Origin: an uncultured Allobosea sp.
GTDB taxonomy: Bacteria > Pseudomonadota > Alphaproteobacteria > Rhizobiales > Beijerinckiaceae
Assembly (NCBI RefSeq): GCF_945956895.1
Contig: NZ_CAMFJF010000027.1
Coordinates: 1 to 52,502 of the forward strand
Direction of reading: 5' to 3'
DNA: 52,502 bases
Position numbers and translations under genes: made by a program. Below the pieces are notes generated by a model. That model was given only the letters and a program-made list of their open reading frames with translations, searched no databases and was not told the origin of the DNA. This document shows, in pieces, positions 1 to 8,964 of the stretch (within the stretch, counting starts at the first letter, position 1; the number at the start of each line of letters is the position of its first letter).

Positions 1-244
1 GACGTTCGCTCCGGCGCGGGATCGGGATGCAGTTCCGGCCATAGAGCCCGAGAATCGCCAGGACGTCCTGTGCCTGCGGGCGGCGAAGCAGCTTTTCAAA
101 CCGGGCGATGTACTTGAACCGCAGTTCCAGGGACTCGGAGCGCTCGTCGGCGTCGGGCAAGCCAGCCTCGCCCTCGATCCAGGCGCGCTGCTGCTCGGAA
201 TCGAGGAATTGGCGCAGGCCGGTGGTGCCGCGCCGAGAAGTCAT
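1..244 (-). CDS. Hypothetical protein, N-terminal part (runs off window)
   Basis: An open frame on the minus strand begins at an ATG (244) and stays open to the window edge (81 codons). The peptide starts MTSRRGTTGLRQFLDSEQQ and is rich in charged residues with no membrane segment. I do not recognise the family. The frame is uninterrupted and its codon use looks like that of the genome, so it is probably a real gene. An in-frame ATG at 262 is an alternative start. No good ribosome binding site is visible for either. It directly abuts the decayed ligD sequence and is in frame with part of it, so the true 5' end may have been altered by the rearrangement. Confidence 0.45.
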   Translation of the reverse strand, partial: MTSRRGTTGLRQFLDSEQQRAWIEGEAGLPDADERSESLELRFKYIARFEKLLRRPQAQDVLAILGLYGRNCIPIPRRSER

Positions 245-246
245 GC

Positions 247-535
247 TCACGCCATGTGCCATGTGAAGTCCATCTGAACCCGGCGCTTCGGAGGACGCAT
301 CATCGATCGGTTTCTGGTCAGGACACGTCCGTAGCCGACCACGGCACACCGCCCGGACTTGAAGACGCCATCCAGCTCCAGCCGCAGATCATAGTGTAGC
401 CGCGTCGCGTCATGCTCCTGAATGACGAGGCGCCGGCGGTTGGACGGGGCCACGGCAATCGCGTCGCTCGGCTGCTTCGTCTTCCTGAAACCGCGCCTGG
501 CGCGACAGGCTTGCCGCTTGCCGGCCAAGGATACG
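247..535 (-). pseudogene. ligD: Remnant of the N-terminus of ATP-dependent DNA ligase D (LigD, 3'-phosphoesterase domain)
   Basis: Minus-strand translation contains VIQEHDATRLHYDLRLELDG followed by VFKS. This is the signature opening of the LigD 3'-phosphoesterase domain, preceded by a basic FRKTKQPSD stretch typical of LigD N-termini. Just after KS one base appears to be missing: shifting the frame restores the expected W-A-V. Similarity then fades within about 30 codons. No further LigD (ligase or polymerase domain) is present. It is a short, frameshifted relic, not a functional end-joining ligase. LigD normally works with Ku in bacterial non-homologous end joining; no ku gene is in the window. 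Confidence 0.6.
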
Positions 536-611
536 CCCTCGTCCTTCGGGGGTTGCCTCAGATGATCGGCCGGCCGCCGGTCACCGCGGTCGTCGCGCCC
601 GAGACATGGCT

Positions 612-758
612 GGTCACCGAACGCGCGCCTCAGAATGGCCCGATCCTGCTCTCCTGCGGCACCGCGGCGACACGATCCGCATCCTGGTACCGTTGACGGC
701 GTCCGACGCGATCGTCGATGAAGGACTTGCCGTTCTCGAAACAGTGCTGGCCGCGTGA
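612..758 (+). pseudogene. gabT: Remnant of the C-terminus of 4-aminobutyrate aminotransferase (GabT)
   Basis: The plus strand reads VTERAPQNGPILLSCGT and then, after a one-base frameshift near 662, RGDTIRILVPLTASDAIVDE followed by GLAVLETVLAA and a stop at 756-758. This matches the conserved C-terminal end of GabT-type class III aminotransferases. The stop overlaps the GTG of the gabD frame, so this is the leftover end of a former gabT-gabD operon. Everything upstream of the C-terminal 50 residues is gone and replaced by the ligD relic on the other strand. The frameshift indicates decay after truncation. Confidence 0.6.
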
Positions 759-784
759 ATGCCGCCCCGGACTTGGAAACCCCT

Positions 785-2236
785 ATGCTGAAGCTGAACG
801 ATCCGTCCCTCCTGAAGTCGCAATGCCATGTCGACGGCGCCTGGATCGGCGAGGGCGTCGATGCCGTCGACAACCCTGCAACCGGCGCGGTCCTGGCCAA
901 GGTGCCGCGCTTCGGGGAGGCCGAGACCACGGCCGCCGTCGAGGCCGCTTCGCGCGCCTTCAAGCCCTGGGCCCGCAAGAGCGCCAAGGAGCGGTCGGTC
1001 ATCCTGCGGAAGTGGTTCGACCTGATCATGGCGAACCAGGAAGACCTCGCCCAGATCATGACCGCCGAGCAGGGCAAGCCGCTCACAGAATCGCGCGGCG
1101 AGGTCGCCTATGCCGCCTCCTTCGTCGAGTTCTACGCCGAAGAGGCCAAGCGCATCTATGGCGAGACCATCCCCTCGCCCTTCCCGAATTCGCGCATCAT
1201 CGTCCAGAAACAGCCGGTCGGCGTCTGCGCCGCGATCACGCCCTGGAACTTCCCGGCCGCGATGATCACCCGCAAATGCGCGCCCGGGCTTGCCGCCGGC
1301 TGCACCTTCGTGGTCAAGCCGGCGCCGGACACCCCGCTGACGGCGCTCGCGCTGATGGAACTCGCCATCCGGGCCGGTTTCCCGAAGGGCGTCCTCAACA
1401 TGGTCACGGGGGACGCAGTCGCGATCGGCAAGGTCATGACCGCCCATCCAGCCGTGCGCTTCATCGGCTTCACCGGTTCGACGCCGGTTGGCAAGCTCCT
1501 GATGCAACAGGCGGCCTCGACCGTGAAAAAGGTCGGGCTCGAGCTGGGCGGCAACGCGCCCTTCATCGTCTTCGACGACGCCGATGTCGACGCCGCCGTG
1601 CAGGGCGCGCTCGCGGCCAAGTTCCGCAACATGGGCCAGACCTGCGTCTGCACCAACCGTCTCTTCGTGCAGGACGGCGTCCATGACGAGTTCGTCGCCA
1701 AGTTCGCCGGCGAAGTCGCGAAGATGAAGGTCGGCAACGGCGTCGAGGTCGGCGTCGTACAGGGCCCGCTGATCAACGAGCGCGCGGTCGAGAAGGTCGA
1801 ACGCCATGTCGCAGATGCGCTCAGCCACGGCGCGAAGGTCGTGGTCGGCGGCAAGCGCCATGCGCTCGGCCGCACCTTCTACGAGCCGACGGTCCTGTCC
1901 GGCGTCACCACCAGGATGCTGGTGACGAACGAGGAGACCTTCGGCCCGATCGCGCCGGTCTACCGCTTCAAGACCGAGGAGGAGGTCGTCGCCATGGCGA
2001 ACGACACGCCTTTCGGCCTCGCCGCCTATTTCTACTCGAAGGATCTCGGCCGCGCGTTCCGCGTCGCCGAGGAGCTCGAATACGGCATGGTCGGCATCAA
2101 CTCGGCGATCCTCGGAACCGAGGTCGCGCCCTTCGGCGGCGTCAAGGAATCCGGCCTCGGCCGCGAGGGCTCTCTGCACGGCATGGATGAGTTCGTCGAG
2201 ATCAAATACATGCTGATGGGCGGGCTGGGAGGCTGA
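785..2236 (+). CDS. gabD: Succinate-semialdehyde dehydrogenase (NAD(P)+)
   Basis: Soluble aldehyde dehydrogenase that would oxidise succinic semialdehyde to succinate in the GABA shunt. From the upstream GTG at 755 the protein is 493 aa; from the ATG at 785 it is 483 aa, close to the family length. In 493-aa numbering, visible motifs are PWNFP (about 163-167), the cofactor-binding GFTGSTPVG (about 238-246), the general-base Glu263 in LELGG, and catalytic Cys297 in GQTCVCT. The CxC pair is typical of SSADH-type enzymes. The C-terminal PFGGVKESGLGREG is the usual family end motif. Its partner gabT survives only as a fragment immediately upstream, so gabD is now an orphan. Family assignment is firm; substrate is inferred from the gabT remnant and the motif set. 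Confidence 0.88.
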   Translation: MLKLNDPSLLKSQCHVDGAWIGEGVDAVDNPATGAVLAKVPRFGEAETTAAVEAASRAFKPWARKSAKERSVILRKWFDLIMANQEDLAQIMTAEQGKPLTESRGEVAYAASFVEFYAEEAKRIYGETIPSPFPNSRIIVQKQPVGVCAAITPWNFPAAMITRKCAPGLAAGCTFVVKPAPDTPLTALALMELAIRAGFPKGVLNMVTGDAVAIGKVMTAHPAVRFIGFTGSTPVGKLLMQQAASTVKKVGLELGGNAPFIVFDDADVDAAVQGALAAKFRNMGQTCVCTNRLFVQDGVHDEFVAKFAGEVAKMKVGNGVEVGVVQGPLINERAVEKVERHVADALSHGAKVVVGGKRHALGRTFYEPTVLSGVTTRMLVTNEETFGPIAPVYRFKTEEEVVAMANDTPFGLAAYFYSKDLGRAFRVAEELEYGMVGINSAILGTEVAPFGGVKESGLGREGSLHGMDEFVEIKYMLMGGLGG

Positions 2237-2367
2237 TCGATCGGCACAGCTTCGCCACGCGCCTGCTGGAGCGGAAGAGCGATACCAGGGTGGTCCAGGC
2301 AGGTGCTGCTCGGTCACAGGAAGCGCGACCTGCCAGTTACGGCAGAGTCGCGCAACCGTGGTGCCGA

Positions 2368-3894
2368 TCAAGCCGCGCGACTGCGCTGCGGCGGTATGCT
2401 GGCGGAAGCGGGCATGCGATTCCCGTCCTGTGTCCGGAAGGCAGAGACGAGGTGGCTCAAGCGCTCGATCTGCGTCAGCAGCGAACGGGCTGAGACAGCG
2501 CTCTGCTCGGCGAGAGCCGCATTGCGCTGAGTGATCTCGTCCATATGGCTGACCGTTTGGCTCATCTCGTCGATACCATTGGCCTGCTCGCTGGCGGCTG
2601 CCGCAATCTCGTTGACAGTGCCGGAGACGCGCAGCGAGGCATCGACGATCTTCTCCAGCGTCTCGCCGGCGAGCCTGACCAGCCGAACGCCTTCCGTCAC
2701 CTCCGCATCGGAGGAGCCGATCAGGCCTGTGATGTCCTTGGCCGCGGCCGCAGAACGCTGCGCGAGTGCGCGAACTTCAGCCGCAACGACGGCGAAGCCA
2801 CGCCCGGCATCGCCGGCGCGAGCCGCTTCCACCGCCGCGTTGAGCGCCAGGAGGTTGGTCTGGAAGGCGATGCCGTCGATCACGCTGGTGATCTCGGAAA
2901 TCTTCTCAGAGGCGCCTTCGATACGGGCCATCGCCTCGATTGCATCCCGGACAATATCGCCGCCGGTGCGCGCCACCGCCGTTGCCTCGTCCGCGAGGGC
3001 CGAGGATTCGCGCGAGGACTGGGCCGAAGTCTTCACCGAAGCTGCCAGCTCTTCGGTCGTCGCCGCGGTTTCCTCGAGAGCCGAGGCCTGCTCCTCGGTA
3101 CGCGCCGAGAGATTGGCCGCGCCGTCATTGATCTCCTGCGAGGAGCTGGCGATCGTGGTCGAGGTCGCCTTGATGGTCGCGACCATGTTGCCGAGCCGTT
3201 CCATCGCGTCGTTGAAGTGATCGCGGATCTGGACGTATTCGGAGGGGATGTCCTGTGCGATGCGGAAGGTGAGGTCGCCATTCGCCAGCGCGGCCATGCC
3301 TTCGCTGACCAAGGCCACAGCCTTCTCGCGCTCGACCGCCTTCGCCTGCTCAACGGCGCGCGCCTCTGCCTCCACCTTCAGGCGGGCCGACTCCGACGCT
3401 TCCAGGTAGACGGAGATGGCATAGTCCATATCAAGCAGCGCAGCCTTGACGATCGCGCCAATCTCCGCCGACCGCTCTGCCGCGCCCGGCAGTTTGGAAC
3501 CGAACGTCCCCTTTGGCCAACGCGCCTCCAGCACCTTGGCAATCACCTGCGAGAGCAGCAGCGCGTAGCCGCCGATATACCAGCGCGGCTCCAGCCCGAT
3601 CCTGGCGTGGACCTGGCCGACGCGCGTGACCGCCGCGACGTAATCCTGGTCGAACTCTCCCTTGGCGATCCGGTCCCAGTGCGAGATCTGCCGGCTCTTG
3701 GCGCCGTCGATCTGGCTTTGACTGCCGAAGAAGGCTCGGGTCTCGGGATAGGCCTTTACCTGTGCGTAGAAGGCATCGAGCGCGCCGGGCAGCGCCTCGA
3801 CGATCGTCTTCTCCACGTCGCGGATTCGCTGCTGCGCATCCGCTCCGAGTTCCATGAAATCAAGTCGTCGCGCGAGATCATCGGAGGCCGTCAT
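2368..3894 (-). CDS. Globin-coupled methyl-accepting chemotaxis protein (aerotaxis transducer)
   Basis: A soluble chemoreceptor of 508 aa. Residues about 10-160 form a protoglobin sensor domain with a likely proximal haem ligand His96 in [18 protein letters not shown], matching the HemAT-type motif. Residues about 190-240 look like a HAMP-like linker, and about 260-490 form the MCP signalling hairpin with the conserved tip around [20 protein letters not shown]. There is no hydrophobic membrane segment and no C-terminal CheR-docking pentapeptide. The start at 3894 is preferred over the longer frame (3918) because GGGGAGA lies six bases upstream. Haem-bound O2 (or NO or CO) should change CheA signalling. 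It lies near motAB, which suits a role in swimming toward preferred oxygen levels. Confidence 0.85.
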   Translation of the reverse strand: MTASDDLARRLDFMELGADAQQRIRDVEKTIVEALPGALDAFYAQVKAYPETRAFFGSQSQIDGAKSRQISHWDRIAKGEFDQDYVAAVTRVGQVHARIGLEPRWYIGGYALLLSQVIAKVLEARWPKGTFGSKLPGAAERSAEIGAIVKAALLDMDYAISVYLEASESARLKVEAEARAVEQAKAVEREKAVALVSEGMAALANGDLTFRIAQDIPSEYVQIRDHFNDAMERLGNMVATIKATSTTIASSSQEINDGAANLSARTEEQASALEETAATTEELAASVKTSAQSSRESSALADEATAVARTGGDIVRDAIEAMARIEGASEKISEITSVIDGIAFQTNLLALNAAVEAARAGDAGRGFAVVAAEVRALAQRSAAAAKDITGLIGSSDAEVTEGVRLVRLAGETLEKIVDASLRVSGTVNEIAAAASEQANGIDEMSQTVSHMDEITQRNAALAEQSAVSARSLLTQIERLSHLVSAFRTQDGNRMPASASIPPQRSRAA

Positions 3895-4542
3895 CAAATG
3901 TCTCCCCAATGCACCCACTCGTTGAGCGGGATAACGTCAACGAACTCTAGGGATACACATTTAAAGTTTGTATAATTAGGGATAACGATCTGTGGTGACC
4001 CCGCCCTTCACCCTTTGGCCCATGCAGAGCCCGACCAACTATCGGCACGAGCCGAACAATATCGCACTGGCTCCGTAGTCCGGCTAGCGTGGCTTTCCAC
4101 TGAGTTGGCTGATGTTGCTTGTTCTAACCTGTGCTTCCAGAAGCGACCCGACCTCCAGAGCCAATAGCTGAAGATCGATCGCAGCTTCGTGGATGGCCTC
4201 AGCGGCGAGCCCGGCGCCAGATCGCCGTCTTTGCCGCCTCAATCGGAGCCGCTGGACTAGGAGCGGCCCTGCTCTGGAGCGCGGCGCCGCGCGACGACGC
4301 CAATCACAAACCCAGGTCGTAGAGGATTTCCGGCGCCGGGGGCGAAAGCATAGCCCCGCTCCGCGATCGAATGCAGAGGCCCGCCCTGCCGCCCCAAGCC
4401 TCAAAGCCGTGGCCCGAGGACGACGCCTACAAGCCTGCGGGCAATGGCCATAAACCCGCCCTTAACCTCGATCGGTCATTTCGTTGAACTCGTTAATGGC
4501 TTCGCGCGGGCTGTCCCTGCTGCGGCGCGAGGGTGACAAACC
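3895..4542. other. Gene-poor region between the chemoreceptor and motA
   Basis: About 650 bases with no convincing gene. The left part (3920-3990) is AT-rich relative to the genome and carries three copies of GGGATA (3928, 3950, 3979), probably in the promoter zone of the leftward chemoreceptor gene. On the plus strand at 4168-4203 the translation LKIDRSFVDGLS matches a conserved stretch of EAL cyclic-di-GMP phosphodiesterases, preceded by a stop codon. This could be a tiny gene relic. Short open frames at 4131-4322 and 4084-4404 have no family resemblance and were not accepted. Confidence 0.5.
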
Positions 4543-5400
4543 ATGCGGCTGATCGTCGGCACAATCATCGTCTTCGTCTGCGTCTTCGGCAGCTACGCGG
4601 CGATGGGTGGCCATCTCGAGGTCCTTTGGCAGCCGTTCGAGTTCGTTATCATCCTCGGTGCAGCGATCGGCGCCTTCGTCATCGGCAACCCCGCGCCGGT
4701 GCTCAAGGCCGTGCCCGCCATGCTCGGCACGCTCATGAAAGGTCCCAAGTACAAGCAGGACAGCTATGTCGAACTGCTGGGGATGCAGTATTCATTGTAC
4801 AAATTTGTGAAGCAGAAGGGCATGCTCGCGGTCGAGGAGCACATTGAAAACCCGAGCGCGTCGACGCTGTTCAACGCCTTCCCGACTTTTGCAGCGAACC
4901 ATCATGCGGTCGAGTTCGTCTGCGACTACATGCGCATGCTGACGATGGGCGCCAACAACGTCCACGAGATAGACGCTCTCATGGGCGAGGAGCTGGAGAC
5001 GCACCACCAGGAGCAGGAGCGTATCGTTGCGGCCATGCAGTCGCTCGCCGACGGAACACCGGCGCTCGGCATCGTCGCCGCCGTGCTCGGCGTGATCAAG
5101 ACGATGGGGGCGATCACCGAGCCGCCGGAGGTGCTGGGACATCTGATCGGCGGCGCGCTCGTCGGCACCTTCTTCGGCGTCTTCGTCGCTTACGGCTTCT
5201 TCGGGCCCATGGCGCAGTCGCTCAAGGGCACCTTCGAGGCGGAATCCAAATACTTCCTTTCACTCAAGGCGGGGCTCCTCGCTCATATCAGCGGCCAACC
5301 GCCGGTGATGGCGGTGGAATTTGCCCGCAAGGCCCTGATGAGCGACGTCCGCCCGACCTTCAGCGAAGTGGAAGCGGCGACCGCCAATCTGGCCGCCTAA
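4543..5400 (+). CDS. motA: Flagellar motor stator protein MotA
   Basis: Inner-membrane stator subunit, 285 aa, forming with MotB the proton channel that drives flagellar rotation. Four membrane segments are visible: two near the N-terminus (about 1-20 and 30-50) and two after residue 165 (around ALGIVAAVLGVIKTMGAI and LIGGALVGTFFGVFVAYGFF), with a large cytoplasmic loop between. The loop contains the charged region that contacts FliG, and the conserved Pro in DGTPALGIVAAVLGV is present. Length is typical. motB follows after 28 bases, so the pair is an operon. The nearby soluble chemoreceptor suggests a small motility locus; no other flagellar gene is in the window. Confidence 0.93.
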   Translation: MRLIVGTIIVFVCVFGSYAAMGGHLEVLWQPFEFVIILGAAIGAFVIGNPAPVLKAVPAMLGTLMKGPKYKQDSYVELLGMQYSLYKFVKQKGMLAVEEHIENPSASTLFNAFPTFAANHHAVEFVCDYMRMLTMGANNVHEIDALMGEELETHHQEQERIVAAMQSLADGTPALGIVAAVLGVIKTMGAITEPPEVLGHLIGGALVGTFFGVFVAYGFFGPMAQSLKGTFEAESKYFLSLKAGLLAHISGQPPVMAVEFARKALMSDVRPTFSEVEAATANLAA

Positions 5401-5428
5401 ATCTGACCCGATCTCCAGTAGGGACACG

Positions 5429-6301
5429 ATGACCAAGCCCACCCAGCCGATCATCATCAAGAAGGTCAAGAAGGCCGCTCATGCGCACCATGGCGGGGCC
5501 TGGAAGATCGCCTATGCGGACTTCGTGACTGCCATGATGGCGTTCTTTCTGCTGATGTGGCTGATCAGCATGACGACGCAGGAGCAGAAGGTCGGATTGG
5601 CGGAATATTTCGCACCGGCAGCTCCGAGTCTTTCAAACAGTGGCGCTGGCGGCGTCCTGATGGGCAGTGCCCTAGACAAGTCGGGCAACAGGTCGTCGAC
5701 GCCCCGCGACGCGGCGAGAGGCACCACCGGGCAGGATGACAAGGCGCGCCCAACCAACTCGGGCCGCGCCAGCGACCGCGAGGTCAGCCGTCCGGCCGCC
5801 GGCGTGCAGGCCAACTACGCCGCCATAGCCAGCCTTCGGCAGGCGATCCAGAGCATGCCCGAAATTGCCGAGCTGTCGCGCAACATCGTGATCGAGCCGA
5901 CCAAGGAGGGCTTGAACGTTTCCCTCGTGGACGAGAACGGCCGTTCCATGTTCCCCGAAGGCTCGGTCCAGCCCTACGAGCGCACTCGTCTCGTGCTGGA
6001 GGCGCTCGCGCCCACCCTGCGCCGGCTGCCCAACCAACTGTCGGTTGCCGGCCACACGGCTGCCGCGGGCCCTGGCTCGGTGCAGGCCGTCGATTCCTGG
6101 AGCCTCACCGCCGGGCGAGCGCTCGCCGTGCGCGAGATCCTGTCGGGTGCCGGGCTCCCCAGCAGCCGCTTCGTTTCCGTGGTGGGACGCGCCGACACCG
6201 AGCCGCTCTTCGTCGACAATCCCTACATCCCGCCGAACCGGCGGGTGACGATCACGCTGCTCAATGCGGAGCCGCCGCTGCCCCCGGGCGTCATTCCCTG
6301 A
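5429..6301 (+). CDS. motB: Flagellar motor stator protein MotB
   Basis: 290-aa stator partner of MotA that anchors the unit to peptidoglycan. The short basic N-terminus is followed by one membrane helix (about 30-50). Asp31 in YADFVTAMMAFFLLMWLIS is the essential proton-binding residue. A linker rich in Ser, Gly and Arg (about 65-125) leads to an OmpA-like peptidoglycan-binding domain (about 155-280) containing LSVAGHTAA and a C-terminal NRRVTITLL, matching the usual NRRVEI motif. It is co-transcribed with motA, 28 bases upstream. A GC-rich tail follows with no clear terminator. Confidence 0.92.
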   Translation: MTKPTQPIIIKKVKKAAHAHHGGAWKIAYADFVTAMMAFFLLMWLISMTTQEQKVGLAEYFAPAAPSLSNSGAGGVLMGSALDKSGNRSSTPRDAARGTTGQDDKARPTNSGRASDREVSRPAAGVQANYAAIASLRQAIQSMPEIAELSRNIVIEPTKEGLNVSLVDENGRSMFPEGSVQPYERTRLVLEALAPTLRRLPNQLSVAGHTAAAGPGSVQAVDSWSLTAGRALAVREILSGAGLPSSRFVSVVGRADTEPLFVDNPYIPPNRRVTITLLNAEPPLPPGVIP

Positions 6302-6556
6302 CGACACGGCGCCTCGGCCGCCTCGGAGACCGTTCGAGATTGAGCTCAGCGGTTGACGACGCAAGAAGCTGACCATTGCGGCGTGGATCATGGCCTCGGA
6401 GGCGTCGATGTGCCGCGCGAAATCACGGACCGGGCCAGACATATCCGCGAACACGTATGTGATCGACATTGCGTTATAATTTTAACGTATAATGGCTTCT
6501 CTGGGAGCGGTCTCAGCTCTCGTGGAACGACGTCGTTGAACGATCGAACGCCAAGA

Positions 6557-6712
6557 TTACGATGACGAATCTCGTTCATCGTCGATCAAGATGCGCTCAG
6601 CCGCTCCGCTAAGGTCATCATACTGGCCACTGCGAAGCGACCACAAGAAGGCGGCAAGAGCCGCTCCGCCCAGTAGCAGCGCCAACGGGATCAGGAAAAC
6701 GAGACTGCTCAT
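6557..6712 (-). CDS. ccoS: cbb3-type cytochrome oxidase assembly protein CcoS
   Basis: A 51-aa protein, MSSLVFLIPLALLLGGAALA then AFLWSLRSGQYDDL, with one N-terminal membrane helix and the conserved SGQ(Y/F)DDL motif of CcoS/FixS. CcoS is needed for cofactor insertion into the catalytic subunit of cbb3 oxidase. Its ATG (6712) overlaps the TGA of ccoI (6709-6711), the usual ccoIS arrangement and evidence of translational coupling. It is the last gene of the minus-strand cco operon. It is too short for many gene callers. Confidence 0.9.
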   Translation of the reverse strand: MSSLVFLIPLALLLGGAALAAFLWSLRSGQYDDLSGAAERILIDDERDSSS

Positions 6713-8964
6713 TCAGCCGGTTCCTGGGCCGCGAACCTTCCAGTCGGTTGCGAGCTGGCGTTAGCAGGCACCAGTGCCCTCCCCGCGTCAAGGCGCAGGG
6801 CGTTCGCGACGACGAGAATCGAAGACAGCGACATGGCGAGCGCCGCGATCAGCGGCGTGACATAGCCGGCGATCGCGACCGGCAGGGCCAGCGCGTTGTA
6901 GAGGATCGCGAGCACGAAATTCTGCCGCACCAGCCGGCCGGCGGCCCGCGCCACGGCGACCGCCGTCGGCACAGCATCGAGCCCATCATGCAGGAAGACG
7001 AAATCCGCGGCGTTGCGGCCGATATCGGCAGCCGAGGCCGGCGCCATCGAGGCATGCGCAGCCGTCAGCGCCGGGGCATCGTTGAGGCCATCACCGACCA
7101 TCAAGACCTTGCGCCCCTCAGCCGCCAGCGCAGCAAGGCGCTCGACCTTCCCAGCCGGCAGCAGCCCGGCTGAGACGTCGTCGATGCCGAGCCTGCCGGC
7201 GATCGGTTGCACGGCCTCCGAGCGATCGCCGGAGAGCAGCATGATCGCGAGGGCATTCCCGCGCAGGGCATCGACAGCAGCGCGAGCCTGCGGACGGAGC
7301 GTCTCGGTGAAGGCGAAGCGGGCCACGAGGCCCCCGTCGCGGCTCAGCACTGTACCGCTCTCCGCATCAGGCTGCTCTGCCGGGAGGGCCCATTCGGCCC
7401 GCCCGAGACGATAGAGATGGCCGTCCAGTTCAGCCTCGATGCCGAAGCCGGGCTGCTCCCGGACCTCCCTGAGAGCCAAAGCTCCCTCCGGCGCTGCTGC
7501 CGCGATGGCGCGCGAGAGCGGATGGCTCGAACGCCGCGCGACCGCCGCCGCGATGGCCAGCTCTCGGGCCGGAATCGCTGCGGGGTCGACCAGGCGCGGC
7601 TGGCCGTAGGTCAGCGTGCCCGTCTTGTCGAAGGCGACCGTATCGATCTCCGCGATCCGCTCGATGGCCGAGCCGTCCTTGACCATGATTCCGGCCTCGA
7701 ACAGGCGCCGCGACGCCACCACCTGCACGATCGGCACGGCCAAGCCCAGTGCGCAGGGGCAAGTGATGATCAGCACGGCGATGGCGATGGTGATCGCGCG
7801 ATGCCAGTCACCGGTCGCGGCCATCCAGCCGAGGAAGGCGATAAGCGCGGTTGCATGGACGACCGGCGAATAGAGCGCCGCTGCCCGGTCGGCGATGCGC
7901 CGATAGCGGGCACGGCCGCCTTCCGCCGCCTCCATCAGCCGAACCATCTCGGCAAGGAAGGAGCTTTCGGCCTTGGCCGTGGCGCGGATCGTCAGTGGGC
8001 CGGAGAGATTGAGCGTCCCCGCTTGGACCGGCATGCCCGGCGATACGGATCGCGGTGCACTCTCGCCGGTGGCGATGGCGCAGTCGAGCTCGGAGGCCCC
8101 CTCCTCCACGACGCCGTCGACGGGCACGCGCTCGCCGGCGGTCAGCGCGATCCACATGCCCGGTGCGATCTCCGCCAGCGGCAGATAGGTCCGCCCGCCA
8201 TCTGCATCGAGCACGGTCGCGCCGCGCGGCGCCAGCCGCATCAGGCCACGCACGGCGGCGCGCGCCTTCTCATGCATGAGGTGGTCGAGGGTTCGGCCGA
8301 TCAGCAGGAAGAAGATCAGCGAGGTTGCCGCGTCGAAATAGGCATGCGGCCCGTCATGGATCGTATCGTAGAGACTGAGAGCGAAGGCGAGGCAGATGCC
8401 GATCGAGATCGGCACGTCCATATTGGTGCGCCCGTGCCGCAGCACCGCCCAGGCCGAGGCGAAGAAAATGCGGCCCGAATAGATCAGGCAGGGCAAGGCC
8501 AGCGCGCCCGAGATCCAGTGGAAGGCCTGCCGCGTCTCGGGCTCCGCCCCCGACCAGACCGAGACCGAGAGCAGCATGATGTTCATGGCGCAGAAGCCGG
8601 CGACCGCCAGCGCCCGGATCAGCCGGTCGCGATCGGGATCGTTGCCGTCCGCCTCGCTCTCGAAGAGATGACCGGGATAGCCGAGTCCGGCAAGCGCCGT
8701 CAGCAGCTCCGGCGCCTCCTCGCCCCGCCATTGCACGGCGACGCGGCGGGTCGAGAGATTGACGCGTACCTGCGCGACGCCCGGCAGCCGGGCAAGCCCG
8801 GTCTCGACCGCCCGGATGCAGGCGGCGCAATGCAGGCCGGGCACGGACAGGTCGCTCTGCCGCAGGTCATTGCCGAGATCGCGGCTGGCGAGGCGGATTT
8901 CCTGCCGCGCGGCGGACGGGTCGGGCGCGCCGTCCGGAGCCGGCAGCGGCGCGCAGCAGCTCAC
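6709..8964 (-). CDS. ccoI: Copper-transporting P-type ATPase CcoI (FixI)
   Basis: 751-aa P1B ATPase that exports copper across the inner membrane for the haem-copper centre of cbb3 oxidase. Features in order: an N-terminal Cys pair (SCC); a heavy-metal-associated domain with GLHCAAC (Cys46, Cys49); eight predicted membrane segments; an actuator motif (TGES at about 299-302); the CPC motif at 402-404 in ITCPCALGLAVP; the phosphorylated Asp446 in DKTGTLT; an HP motif in SSHPLSRAI; and GDGLNDAP. The start is a GTG whose bases overlap the stop of the DUF2189 gene. Length is typical for CcoI, and the position between oxidase genes and ccoS separates it from CopA-type exporters. Confidence 0.92.
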   Translation of the reverse strand: MSCCAPLPAPDGAPDPSAARQEIRLASRDLGNDLRQSDLSVPGLHCAACIRAVETGLARLPGVAQVRVNLSTRRVAVQWRGEEAPELLTALAGLGYPGHLFESEADGNDPDRDRLIRALAVAGFCAMNIMLLSVSVWSGAEPETRQAFHWISGALALPCLIYSGRIFFASAWAVLRHGRTNMDVPISIGICLAFALSLYDTIHDGPHAYFDAATSLIFFLLIGRTLDHLMHEKARAAVRGLMRLAPRGATVLDADGGRTYLPLAEIAPGMWIALTAGERVPVDGVVEEGASELDCAIATGESAPRSVSPGMPVQAGTLNLSGPLTIRATAKAESSFLAEMVRLMEAAEGGRARYRRIADRAAALYSPVVHATALIAFLGWMAATGDWHRAITIAIAVLIITCPCALGLAVPIVQVVASRRLFEAGIMVKDGSAIERIAEIDTVAFDKTGTLTYGQPRLVDPAAIPARELAIAAAVARRSSHPLSRAIAAAAPEGALALREVREQPGFGIEAELDGHLYRLGRAEWALPAEQPDAESGTVLSRDGGLVARFAFTETLRPQARAAVDALRGNALAIMLLSGDRSEAVQPIAGRLGIDDVSAGLLPAGKVERLAALAAEGRKVLMVGDGLNDAPALTAAHASMAPASAADIGRNAADFVFLHDGLDAVPTAVAVARAAGRLVRQNFVLAILYNALALPVAIAGYVTPLIAALAMSLSSILVVANALRLDAGRALVPANASSQPTGRFAAQEPAE

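Noticed and set aside
614..2371. Long minus-strand frame of 585 codons over gabD
   Set aside because: Mirror frame of a GC-rich gene; translation is Asp/Arg/Ala-rich with no family pattern, while the plus strand is clearly gabD.
4131..4404. Small frames with a hydrophobic stretch before motA
   Set aside because: Unconvincing start sites, no conserved family, and conflicting frames on both strands.
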